Origin: a virus
IMG/VR virus record: IMGVR_UViG_3300034112_000349
Span: 1-26,489 of that record
Length of the DNA: 26,489 bases
Reading direction: 5' to 3' (one strand)
Positions 17,499-23,537 of this stretch are shown here, piece after piece; position 1 is the stretch's first letter; the number at the start of each line of letters is the position of its first letter. The translations under genes were made by a program, and so were the position numbers. The notes under the pieces are model-generated. The model was not told where the DNA came from. It worked only from the letters and a program-made list of their open reading frames with translations, and ran no database searches.

Positions 17499-18056
17499 CT
17501 ACTCCTCATAGTCACCATCTTCATTAATATCCAATAATTCGCCTTTATCATGGTTATAAAGTGGGATTTCATCACTTTCTCCTGCCTTGTAAGCAGGTAC
17601 GACCATTCCTGGCTCTGTTTGCGTATCAAAGTTGATTATCTCACCCTCTGGTAACGCTTTGTGCTCATCTCCGTCTATTTGTTTCATAATATCTCCAATT
17701 TGATTCGGTTTTATAACATTGACTGTGATTTGCTTAACCACATCCCCTTCATGAGCAACCTCAGTCTTTTCGATATATCCTCTTCTCTTGCCTCTAGTCT
17801 TCAGTAAGAACATTGTAGCTAAGGTATCACCTCTAGCAATCCTCTCCATTAGCTTTTGTTCGCCAAAGTCAAGCATTATCTCCTCAGGCTCGATTTCAGC
17901 TAATCTCTTAGCAAACTCAGGGTCATCCTTCAACCAAGTCTTATACTGCGTTCTACCGACTCCAGATGCCTCACAAGATATGGTGATATTGCCAAAGTTC
18001 TCCTTATAGGCTATGATGAAAGCCTCTTTAGCTATTTCTTTGAATTGTGCGTTCAT
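17499..18056 (-). CDS. terS: Terminase small subunit
   Basis: 185 residues, immediately upstream of the large terminase gene. The N-terminus holds a helix-turn-helix (FKEIAKEAFIIAYKENFGNI then CEASGVGRTQYKTWLKDDPEF), followed by an oligomerisation-like helix (FAKRLAEIEPEEIMLDFGEQ) and MERIARGDTLATMFLLKTRGKRRGY, a segment characteristic of phage small terminases. The C-terminal third is acidic and likely flexible. It recognises the packaging site and regulates the large subunit. Confidence 0.85.
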   Translation of the reverse strand: MNAQFKEIAKEAFIIAYKENFGNITISCEASGVGRTQYKTWLKDDPEFAKRLAEIEPEEIMLDFGEQKLMERIARGDTLATMFLLKTRGKRRGYIEKTEVAHEGDVVKQITVNVIKPNQIGDIMKQIDGDEHKALPEGEIINFDTQTEPGMVVPAYKAGESDEIPLYNHDKGELLDINEDGDYEE

Positions 18057-18057
18057 A

Positions 18058-18249
18058 TTATCTATTCTTTGTTGGTGTGCGTATTGAAATAATGCTAGTA
18101 ACCTTCTTCTCTAGGTTATCATGACCTAACCACTTGCCACAATTGGTGCATTCAAACTGAGTTTCCTTTACTTGACTAAACCACACGTATCCTTCGGTAA
18201 CTGTACCGCATTTACACGTGTAATCCTTTTTACCATAAGTATCTTTCAT
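18058..18249 (-). CDS. Small zinc-ribbon-like protein
   Basis: 63 residues with two cysteine pairs, YTCKCGTV (Cys12, Cys14) and FECTNCGKWLGH (Cys34, Cys37), the layout of a treble-clef or zinc-ribbon fold, though the first pair is CxC instead of CxxC. It is the first gene of the leftward late operon, one base from the small terminase gene. Function is unknown. A role in transcription or packaging is conceivable from its place. Confidence 0.65.
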   Translation of the reverse strand: MKDTYGKKDYTCKCGTVTEGYVWFSQVKETQFECTNCGKWLGHDNLEKKVTSIISIRTPTKNR

Positions 18250-18812
18250 CTCAAATGTTTAAAAATGTTAAAATCATTGTTTTATATCAGAATTTTGGGG
18301 GGCCCGAGACGTCTTAAATTTAGATCACACTAAAAATATGCCTAGGGGGTCCAGGATCTAGAATATACTTTGCAAGGCCTTAGATACCCCAAAAATTTGG
18401 TTATTTCCTATCGTTTAGGTCCTTTGCTCATAATTGGGTCCAAGTCCTAGAAACGCCTTAAAATAGCCTTAGTTTAAATTGGTTGTTTTTATGGTGGTTT
18501 ATTGTGTTGGTATTACGCTAAGTTAGGGATAATATTTAATGATTGTCTAGGCACTCAGAGGGGAAAGGTAAAAATTGCGGTTAGTATTATATTAATACAT
18601 AAACCACTAATTTAATAGTAAGTACTTATATGCTTAATACTATATTAAATTACTAATCTATTTAATAATATAATATATAATTATTAATTGAATACTTATA
18701 CTTATATATCAACCAGGATAAAAATAATTTTAAAATATTTATATTTTTTTCAACTTTGTATTAATTAGATCCTTATCTTTAGGTCCTATTAATAACAATA
18801 AACAAAAACAAC
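18250..18812. promoter_or_regulatory. Divergent intergenic control region
   Basis: 563 bases without a gene separate the leftward late operon from the rightward genes, so promoters for both should lie here. The left part (18290-18480) is relatively G/C-rich, with G-runs (18295-18300, 18342-18346), AGACGTCT and a GCCTTAAAAT repeat. The right part (18570-18760) is extremely AT-rich with nested palindromes: GTATTA-TAT-TAATAC (18584-18598), TAAGTACTTA (18620-18629), and TTAATACTATATTAA (18635-18649). TTTAGGTCCT occurs twice (18414-18423 and 18778-18787). No perfect TAnnTTTG box was found; TATCTTTA at 18775-18782 is a weak candidate. Confidence 0.5.
18455..18471 (+). repeat. 17-bp direct repeat, left copy
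   Basis: GCCTTAAAATAGCCTTA is found exactly here and again at 20668-20684. The two copies lie near the ends of the compositionally different segment and both follow CCTAG by one to four bases. Shorter copies of its core GCCTTAAAAT occur at 17469-17478 and 20679-20688. Confidence 0.6.
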
Positions 18813-18980
18813 ATGCAACAACTAGACACAAAAAAGCTACAATTAGTAACGGCCTGGCTTATTTGTCAAGGCGTAAAAGTTACCCCAAAGAATTTAAAAA
18901 ACAATTCTTTTTTATCAGTTGAGCAGCTCGAAAGAATGCTAGCTGCTAGAGGTATCTATTTTACAACTATTAAAAATTAA
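18813..18980 (+). CDS. Small hypothetical protein, 55 residues
   Basis: A complete frame, MQQLDTKKLQLVTAWLICQG to RGIYFTTIKN, begins after AACAAC and ends in TAA. It is basic and probably helical, with SVEQLERMLAARGI resembling a short helix-turn-helix-like or LEM-like pair. It is the first gene of the rightward cluster. Its codon choice (GGC, GCC, CTAG words) matches that of the following genes and differs from the rest of the window. Function is unknown. Confidence 0.55.
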   Translation: MQQLDTKKLQLVTAWLICQGVKVTPKNLKNNSFLSVEQLERMLAARGIYFTTIKN

Positions 18981-18985
18981 TCAAC

Positions 18986-19096
18986 ATGCAATACTTAAGC
19001 AACTTTCTTTTAATCTGGCAATTATCTTTATTTATCTTGATCCTGGGCAATGCGGCCAGGCTTTTAACAGATTATCTTTTAACTAAACTAAAATAA
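18986..19096 (+). CDS. Tiny single-pass membrane protein, 36 residues
   Basis: A short frame (MQYLSNFLLIWQLSLFILIL, then GNAARLLTDYLLTKLK) starts five bases after the previous stop. Residues 4-20 are a clear membrane segment with a positively charged C-terminal end, suggesting the N-terminus faces outside. It could be a toxin-like, holin-like or superinfection-related peptide; the sequence does not decide. Too short for certainty, but tight spacing with ACATG starts on both sides supports it. Confidence 0.4.
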   Translation: MQYLSNFLLIWQLSLFILILGNAARLLTDYLLTKLK

Positions 19097-19103
19097 AAAA
19101 AAC

Positions 19104-19199
19104 ATGATTAACTTATTATCTTTTATCGTTTATCTAATTATTGGGACTCTATTAATAACATTATTAAAAACTATCTGGCAGGAAATTACCAACAACTAA
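19104..19199 (+). CDS. Tiny single-pass membrane protein, 31 residues
   Basis: A short frame (MINLLSFIVYLIIGTLLITL, then LKTIWQEITNN) starts eight bases after the previous one with the same AAACATG context. Residues 3-20 are hydrophobic and membrane-spanning. With its neighbour it makes a pair of adjacent membrane peptides. Function is unknown. Confidence 0.4.
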   Translation: MINLLSFIVYLIIGTLLITLLKTIWQEITNN

Positions 19200-19210
19200 A
19201 AAATATAAAC

Positions 19211-19549
19211 ATGCAAGCAACAACAACAACAAAAAGAAAAGTAAAAGATTTTGAACATGATCTAAAAGCTAGGGCAGCAGCTCAAATAATTATAAGCGCT
19301 GGGCCTTATGGCTTCGGCAGGACCTGGCAGCTTGAGGCCTTCGGTAAACGTTTTTACCTGGGCCAGGACGCAAAAGTATGCAGCAGGCTTTTAGGCTTAG
19401 ATCCTCAAACAGTTATCAAAAAGATAGGAGGAAACAATATTTCGGACGATCAAATAAACAACAATTTAGCGGTATTAATTATTAATACATTAGATCTAAC
19501 TTTTGAAGCTGCACAGGACCTAGAAGCCTGGGCCCTAGCATGCGACTAA
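19211..19549 (+). CDS. Hypothetical protein, 112 residues, in compositional island
   Basis: The start follows ATATAAAC. Visible pieces: a basic, Thr-rich N-terminus (ATTTTKRKVKDF), an Ala-rich helix, SAGPYGFGRTWQLEAFGKRFYLGQDAKVCSRLLGLDPQTV, and an acidic C-terminus FEAAQDLEAWALACD. No catalytic motif was recognised. The RTWQLEAFGKRFYLGQD strand pair looks like a small beta sheet. It lies directly before the Gp88-like gene, shares its codon bias and is probably co-transcribed. Function is unknown. Confidence 0.65.
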   Translation: MQATTTTKRKVKDFEHDLKARAAAQIIISAGPYGFGRTWQLEAFGKRFYLGQDAKVCSRLLGLDPQTVIKKIGGNNISDDQINNNLAVLIINTLDLTFEAAQDLEAWALACD

Positions 19550-19580
19550 TTAACTAAATAAACTACAAAAAAACAATATC

Positions 19581-20288
19581 ATGAACTTATTAAAATTTCA
19601 AAGCGGAAACGCTAAACTAGGCAAAAACATTTTTACATTTTCATTACCTGCAGGCCACAGCTGCCCTTTCGCTTCGGACTGTTTAAGTAAAGCGGACCCA
19701 ACAACTGGCAAGCTAACAGACGGACCAGAAACAAAATTTCGCTGTTTCGCTGCTTCGGCTGAAGCTGTTTATCCTGCGGTAAGAAAAGCGCGCTGGCATA
19801 ATTACGAGCTTTTAAGAGAAGCCAAAAGCCTAGAAAACATGGCTGGCTTAATTTATCACAGTATACCAAAAAAAGCCTCTATTGTTCGAATTCATGTTTC
19901 TGGGGACTTTTTTAATGAACAATATTTTAGGGCCTGGGTATATGTGGCCCAGCAAAGGCCAGAGGTACTTTTTTATGCATATACTAAAAGCCTTAACTAC
20001 TGGGTGAACAATATTTTAACAGTCCCAGATAATTTTAAACTTAATGCAAGCGAGGGCGGCAAATTAGATGCCCAGATATTAGAACATGGCCTAAAATTCG
20101 CTAAAGTAGTTTACAGCCCAGAGGAAGCGGAAGCGCTAGGGCTTTTAATTGATCACACAGATGAAGCAGCATATAAAACAGAGCAAAGCTTTGCGCTTTT
20201 AATACATGGCCAGCAGCCGAAAGGATCAAAGGCCAGCGCTGCAATTAAGGACCTTAAAGCTAGAGGCGTAAAATATTCCTACAGCTAA
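19581..20288 (+). CDS. Gp88-like phage/plasmid protein
   Basis: 235 residues. The pattern matches the GP88 family as I recall it: N-terminal KFQSGNAKLGKNIFTFSLPAG, a cysteine set CPFASDC...C at residues 28, 34 and 55, AEAVYPAVRKARWHNYELL, then RIHVSGDFFNEQYFRAWVYV (103-122) and FYAYTKSLNYW. The biochemical function of this family is unknown to me. The Cys trio plus conserved His and Asp residues suggests metal binding or an enzyme. The gene ends the short island operon, right before a strong terminator. Base and codon use are distinct from the flanking phage genes, which suggests transfer from a different genome. Confidence 0.7.
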   Translation: MNLLKFQSGNAKLGKNIFTFSLPAGHSCPFASDCLSKADPTTGKLTDGPETKFRCFAASAEAVYPAVRKARWHNYELLREAKSLENMAGLIYHSIPKKASIVRIHVSGDFFNEQYFRAWVYVAQQRPEVLFYAYTKSLNYWVNNILTVPDNFKLNASEGGKLDAQILEHGLKFAKVVYSPEEAEALGLLIDHTDEAAYKTEQSFALLIHGQQPKGSKASAAIKDLKARGVKYSYS

Positions 20289-20302
20289 AAAATATATTTT
20301 TT

Positions 20303-20332
20303 GCCCTGGGCTTAATTGCCTAGGGCTTTTTT
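20303..20332 (+). terminator. Strong rho-independent terminator after the Gp88-like gene
   Basis: GCCCTGGGC (20303-20311) pairs with GCCTAGGGC (20318-20326) over 9 bp with one G-U pair and a 6-base loop, followed by six T. It ends the rightward island transcript 14 bases past the stop. Confidence 0.9.
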
Positions 20333-20335
20333 ATA

Positions 20336-20381
20336 TCCTGGGCAATTTAAGGGCTTACCAGTTCGAACCTGGGCCAGGAGC
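20336..20381 (+). other. tRNA 3'-end-like fold (acceptor plus T-arm only)
   Basis: CCAG-TTCGAAC-CTGG (20358-20372) has the G53-TTCGAAC-C61 form of a tRNA T-arm. The following CCAGGA (20374-20379) pairs with TCCTGG (20336-20341). Only about 15 bases lie between, so there is no D-arm or anticodon arm. It may be a tRNA remnant, an attachment-site core or chance, since CCTGG words are common here. Confidence 0.3.
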
Positions 20382-20397
20382 TACACAATTACAATTT

Positions 20398-20589
20398 ATG
20401 AATATTTACGCACTAAAAAACAAGATCAAGCGCCTAGAGCTTTTAAACGATCCTGGGCAAAGGTATTGGCTTGAGTTTCTCAAAGATCTTTACAGCCAGG
20501 AACTGGGCAAGATAGTAAAGAAAGCAAGCCAGGGCCTAGATCAAAAAGATAGAAGCGCTAAAGCCTGGCAGGATCACCTGGCTAGGTAA
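20398..20589 (+). CDS. Small hypothetical protein, 63 residues
   Basis: A highly charged, probably all-helical protein (NKIKRLELLNDPGQRYWLEFL, then DLYSQELGKIVKKASQGLDQ). There is no membrane segment or cysteine. It follows the terminator and tRNA-like fold and is the last gene with the island's GGC/CCTGG-rich base use. Promoter and function are unknown. Confidence 0.5.
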   Translation: MNIYALKNKIKRLELLNDPGQRYWLEFLKDLYSQELGKIVKKASQGLDQKDRSAKAWQDHLAR

Positions 20590-20667
20590 TTAATTAAAAG
20601 CCTATTAAGGGCCTAAATTTATTTTTATGTATAACTTATCCAAAGTAAAAAAAGAAGCCAGCCTAGG

Positions 20668-20684
20668 GCCTTAAAATAGCCTTA
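20668..20684 (+). repeat. 17-bp direct repeat, right copy
   Basis: Exact copy of GCCTTAAAATAGCCTTA from 18455-18471, followed without a gap by a further GCCTTAAAAT (20679-20688 overlaps its end). It marks the right edge of the compositionally different segment. Confidence 0.6.
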
Positions 20685-20743
20685 AAATACTATTCTAGGC
20701 CTTGGCCAACATATGCAAAAGCATTAAGCAAAAACTAACGCTC

Positions 20744-20765
20744 ATTAGTTGACTAATCAACTAAT
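20744..20765. repeat. Perfect inverted repeat, operator-like
   Basis: ATTAGTTGA and TCAACTAAT are 9-bp arms around a CTAA centre. The symmetry and size fit the site of a dimeric repressor, and the place, between the island and the replication operon, fits control of either. Confidence 0.55.
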
Positions 20766-20977
20766 TTATAGAATTTTGCAACTAAATTTCAGTTGCAGGC
20801 AAAAACCTGCCAAAAACCCTATGCAAAAACTCCCCAAAAAACCCACAAAAATCTGGGGCAAAAATCTTTTGTATGGATAAAAACTTTTGCAAACCTTTAA
20901 CAATATTTTAACAAAAAACTTTCAAATATTTACAAAAACTTCCTAATTTTACATTCTACAACCAAAACAAAAAACCC

Positions 20978-21175
20978 ATGCACGAATTAATCACACTTAG
21001 TTACCAGATGAAGTGCGGTATTACTGGCACTATCATCGACAAAGGCGAACAAGCCTATTACAATCATCAGACAAAAACCTGTATTCATCCATTGGAATAT
21101 GAAAGGAATATGAGCCAGGTCAAGATAGGTGATCCAAAAACCTACTTTACTAGACACCAAAAACTTAACAAATAA
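20978..21175 (+). CDS. Small hypothetical protein, 65 residues
   Basis: The first gene of the replication operon, with an A-rich leader (AAAACCC before ATG). The N-terminal half (YQMKCGITGTIIDKGEQAYY, then NHQTKTCIHPLEYE) has two cysteines and two histidines in a spacing that might bind a metal, and resembles small proteins often found in Bacteroidota phages. Function is unknown. The next gene starts 12 bases downstream, so co-transcription is likely. Confidence 0.6.
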   Translation: MHELITLSYQMKCGITGTIIDKGEQAYYNHQTKTCIHPLEYERNMSQVKIGDPKTYFTRHQKLNK

Positions 21176-21187
21176 AACATACAACAC

Positions 21188-21397
21188 ATGAAATTCGAAT
21201 TCGTAGCCGAAACAGACCAATTACTTAATGACACAATCTACTTTACTAAGCAAGATGGTGTATTTATCAGTGGAACTATCAGCACTAAAAGAGAGGTAGC
21301 TTATGCCATCTTTGAGAAGCTTAGTCAAGGTCTACCACTTAGAACATCAGAAGTCCTAGAAACAAAAATCTATCCAAAACCCTCACTAGAGGAATAA
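21188..21397 (+). CDS. Small hypothetical protein, 69 residues
   Basis: Mixed alpha/beta: MKFEFVAETDQLLNDTIYFT, DGVFISGTISTKREVAYAIF, EKLSQGLPLRTSEVLETKIY. There are no cysteines, no membrane segment and no known motif. Spaced 12 bases from each neighbour in the early operon. Function is unknown. Confidence 0.6.
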   Translation: MKFEFVAETDQLLNDTIYFTKQDGVFISGTISTKREVAYAIFEKLSQGLPLRTSEVLETKIYPKPSLEE

Positions 21398-21408
21398 AAC
21401 CAAAACCA

Positions 21409-21639
21409 ATGTTGAAACTAACCCTAGAACAAAAGAAAAAAGGTATCAAAGAAGAGTTTACCTATGTAAACAGTAACGGAAGAATGTCAAAACAATACAC
21501 CTACAAAGGGATGTATATAACATGGGATAACCAAATCCTACATGGCAAATGGTATTACTGGAGAGCAAGTTATTACGCTTCTTTAGATGCAGCAGTTCAA
21601 GGAGTAGACAGACATATCAATCACTTTAAAACTAAATAA
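21409..21639 (+). CDS. Small hypothetical protein, 76 residues
   Basis: A basic protein rich in Tyr and Trp (TYKGMYITWDNQILHGKWYY, then WRASYYASLDAAVQGVDRHI). Alternating strand pattern followed by a C-terminal helix. It is perhaps a small nucleic-acid-binding fold, but no family is recognised. The next gene begins four bases after its stop. Confidence 0.6.
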   Translation: MLKLTLEQKKKGIKEEFTYVNSNGRMSKQYTYKGMYITWDNQILHGKWYYWRASYYASLDAAVQGVDRHINHFKTK

Positions 21640-21643
21640 ACAA

Positions 21644-21844
21644 ATGCAAGAAATCACAGACTACAAAAGCCTATTTAAGTATGGCGACATGAAAAAGATT
21701 ATGGAGATTACAGGCTATAGTCGTTATGTTATTGAAACAAGACTTAAGAACAATGATTATGAGATGACCGAGTTAATCAAAACATTTTACAACAAAAAAC
21801 TCGAACTATTAAAAACACAAATCAATGATTACAGCGAAATTTAG
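21644..21844 (+). CDS. Small helix-turn-helix protein
   Basis: 66 residues. DMKKIMEITGYSRYVIETRLKNNDYEMTEL at about residues 15-44 reads as a helix-turn-helix (IMEITGYSRYVIETRL), followed by a helical, Lys-rich tail. It could be a small DNA-binding regulator of the early operon. Its 3' end overlaps the start of the DnaA-like gene by 20 bases, so translation of the two is probably coupled. Confidence 0.55.
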   Translation: MQEITDYKSLFKYGDMKKIMEITGYSRYVIETRLKNNDYEMTELIKTFYNKKLELLKTQINDYSEI

Positions 21845-22199
21845 AACACCAAGACAAAACTTACTAAAGAAAAAACCTTTGTTTGTAGATCAGGACATCG
21901 TAAACAACCTAGTCAACAAGGTAGCTAAAGCTTGTAATTTAGATGCTAAGATAATCACTAAGAAAGGTAGATATAGACCTCAAGTACTTGCTCGTAATAT
22001 GTGCTTCTATATCCTTCATGTACACTACAAGCAAAAAGCCGCCCAAATAGCTCCTTATTTCCATAGAGATAGGACTACAGTGCTACATGGCATAAACACC
22101 TTTGTAAATGACGTAGAAGTTGTGCCATACTATATGGAGCAATACACGCAGGTTAGAAGTAAGATTAAGATACCAAAACTATATTCAGAAAACTATTAA
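21825..22199 (+). CDS. Stand-alone DnaA domain-IV-like DNA-binding protein
   Basis: 124 residues. Residues 51-96 match the C-terminal DNA-binding domain of DnaA: RPQVLARNMCFYILHVHYKQ, KAAQIAPYFHRDRTTVLHGI. The RDRTTVLHG block corresponds to the DnaA signature RDHTTVLHA, with Arg in place of His. There is no AAA+ ATPase domain, so it can bind DNA but not load helicase by itself. Family knowledge: domain IV recognises TTATNCACA-type boxes. Inference: it binds DnaA-like boxes, perhaps those at 20636-20644 and 20872-20880, either to bring in the host initiator or to repress. The window also encodes an O-like protein and DnaB. Confidence 0.8.
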   Translation: MITAKFRTPRQNLLKKKPLFVDQDIVNNLVNKVAKACNLDAKIITKKGRYRPQVLARNMCFYILHVHYKQKAAQIAPYFHRDRTTVLHGINTFVNDVEVVPYYMEQYTQVRSKIKIPKLYSENY

Positions 22200-22209
22200 A
22201 ACAAACACT

Positions 22210-22407
22210 ATGCTATCAACATTCGCACACATGAACGAAGTAGACAAAAAAATCTTTGTCGCTAAGATTATCCACAACATGAACTACAGCCAATCAAGTT
22301 ATGAAACTATGGAAGCTATAGTTAAAATGTGGGAACAATATCCAATTAAACAAGCAACCTTTTTTACACAATCAAATCAATTAACACATGGAACTGCAAA
22401 CAACTAA
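22210..22407 (+). CDS. Small hypothetical protein, 65 residues
   Basis: The ATG at 22210 is preferred because it follows an A-rich leader right after the DnaA-like stop; an earlier in-frame ATG at 22120 lies inside that gene. It is helical (MNEVDKKIFVAKIIHNMNYS, then SYETMEAIVKMWEQYPIKQA). Its end overlaps the next gene by 20 bases. No family is recognised. Confidence 0.55.
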   Translation: MLSTFAHMNEVDKKIFVAKIIHNMNYSQSSYETMEAIVKMWEQYPIKQATFFTQSNQLTHGTANN

Positions 22408-23065
22408 CAATGAAATTCAAGCACCTAGTTACCACATGGTAAACAAGGACTCTATGCTTTCTTTATCTAACGAGCTTAAAAGATTCGTTAAAGAAGCACA
22501 CCTAGTATCTAACATTAAAGGTAAGGACTATTGTAACGTAGAAGCATGGCAGATGGCTGGAGCTTCATTAGGCTTATTTCCTATCATTACAAGCGTACAA
22601 GACTTATCTAGTGAAACAGAAGTAAAGTATATGGCTACTTGCGAAGTTAGATCGTACCAAGACAATAAGTTAGTATCTGTAGGTATTGCAATATGCTCTA
22701 ACAAAGAAGGTAGCAAAAAATTCTTTGATGAGTATGCTATCTTATCTATGGCACAAACAAGAGCAGTAGGTAAAGCATTCCGTAATCAGTTAGCATGGTT
22801 GATGAAGGCTGCTGGATTCGAAGCTACACCTGCTGAGGAGATGGACTTCGTTCATGAAGAGCCAAAAAAAACCTCTAAGCCAGTACAAGAGGTAGTTGCT
22901 GAAATCTTACAAGATGAGCCTACAAGAGAAGAAATAATGATGGAAGTAGCTAAGTGTACTAAAGTTAAGCAATTGACTGACACATACTTTACTTACAAGC
23001 AATCATTTGATTCTGATGAAACTTTGATGAAGGTATTAAAAATGAAAAAAGAAAACCTAAAATAA
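22388..23065 (+). CDS. Putative phage recombination/annealing-type protein
   Basis: 225 residues. The N-terminal domain (LSNELKRFVKEAHLVSNIKG, EAWQMAGASLGLFPI) leads to strands with YMATCEVRSYQDNKLVSVGI, then MAQTRAVGKAFRNQLAWLMK (121-140) and AGFEATPAEEM (142-152). The motif pair MAQTRA.GKA.R and AG.EATPAEEM occurs in a conserved group of phage proteins found next to replication genes, broadly reminiscent of ERF/Rad52-like single-strand annealing proteins. That assignment is by eye. The Lys/Glu-rich C-terminal tail (165-225) is likely a protein contact region. Followed one base later by the next gene. Confidence 0.5.
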   Translation: MELQTTNNEIQAPSYHMVNKDSMLSLSNELKRFVKEAHLVSNIKGKDYCNVEAWQMAGASLGLFPIITSVQDLSSETEVKYMATCEVRSYQDNKLVSVGIAICSNKEGSKKFFDEYAILSMAQTRAVGKAFRNQLAWLMKAAGFEATPAEEMDFVHEEPKKTSKPVQEVVAEILQDEPTREEIMMEVAKCTKVKQLTDTYFTYKQSFDSDETLMKVLKMKKENLK

Positions 23066-23066
23066 A

Positions 23067-23531
23067 ATGAATTTAACATTATTACCCAAAGTAGAACTTG
23101 CTTCTATTGAGCCTAACAAATTTGCTATTGAGTTAATCAAGTCGCAGATAGTAGATCACTTTACACAAACTGGTGAGTCACCATTAGAGTTACTTGTCAA
23201 GTCTGAGGCTGTTGTACAGCTTTTAGAGGGCATTAGAGCCGATTTAAAAGAGTTAGTATTAGATGAGCTTAGTAAGTATCCTGGAGGCAAGGCTGAGGTC
23301 TTAGGAAGCGAAATGGCTAAGTTTGAATCAGGTGTTAAGTATATCTATGACCAAGACTATACTTGGAGCAAGATGAATGACCAATTAGAGTCCATGAAGT
23401 TTGCTATCAAGGAAAGAGAGAAGATGCTTAGAACACTACCAACCTCTATGGTTGACCCTGAATCAGGGGAAATGGTACACCCAGCTCCTAGAATTAGCAC
23501 TACAACCTTTAAGATTAACTTAAAGAAATAA
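23067..23531 (+). CDS. Hypothetical early protein, 154 residues
   Basis: A mainly helical protein: SPLELLVKSEAVVQLLEGIR, DLKELVLDELSKYPGGKAEV, FESGVKYIYDQDYTWSKMND, then a helix with REKMLRTLP and a C-terminal STTTFKINLKK strand. The same architecture (GVKY.Y....W followed by a charged helix, a PESGE loop and a TTT+K+.L end) is familiar from small proteins beside recombination genes in Bacteroidota phages, but I know no function. One base separates it from the preceding gene, so the two are likely to act together. Confidence 0.6.
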   Translation: MNLTLLPKVELASIEPNKFAIELIKSQIVDHFTQTGESPLELLVKSEAVVQLLEGIRADLKELVLDELSKYPGGKAEVLGSEMAKFESGVKYIYDQDYTWSKMNDQLESMKFAIKEREKMLRTLPTSMVDPESGEMVHPAPRISTTTFKINLKK

Positions 23532-23537
23532 AAACTT

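Larger units (their letters stand above)
20590..20977. promoter_or_regulatory. Gene-free region with DnaA-box-like sites, inverted repeats and A-tracts
   Basis: 388 bases without a gene lie ahead of the replication operon. TTATCCAAA (20636-20644, plus) and TTATCCATA (20872-20880, minus) each differ from the DnaA box TTATCCACA by one base. Between them lie a 17-bp repeat copy (20668-20684), a perfect 9-bp inverted repeat ATTAGTTGA/TCAACTAAT (20744-20765), TGCAACT/AGTTGCA (20777-20797), GCAGG/CCTGC (20795-20810), and six A-tracts starting at 20801, 20812, 20825, 20836, 20847 and 20860. The stretch 20885-20955 is very AT-rich. TAATTTTA at 20944-20951 is a weak promoter -7 candidate for the operon at 20978. 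Origin and operator roles are both possible. Confidence 0.5.

Noticed and set aside
17390-17629. 79-codon minus-strand frame in the gap between terminase genes
   Set aside because: It starts inside the small terminase gene in another frame and has an irregular, basic, Met/Leu-rich composition without a recognisable motif.
19633-19869. Minus-strand frame opposite the Gp88-like gene
   Set aside because: It lies wholly inside a gene with family motifs on the plus strand and is best seen as a shadow. The same holds for minus-strand frames at 20987, 22528, 24249 and 25854.
20308-20381. Complete tRNA gene
   Set aside because: No D-arm or anticodon arm and no matching 5' acceptor strand at the right distance. 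Only the T-arm/acceptor-like part can be folded.
22120-22209. Earlier in-frame ATG for the 65-residue protein
   Set aside because: It lies deep inside the DnaA-like gene, and the added residues mirror that gene's codons. The ATG at 22210 follows its stop with a normal leader.
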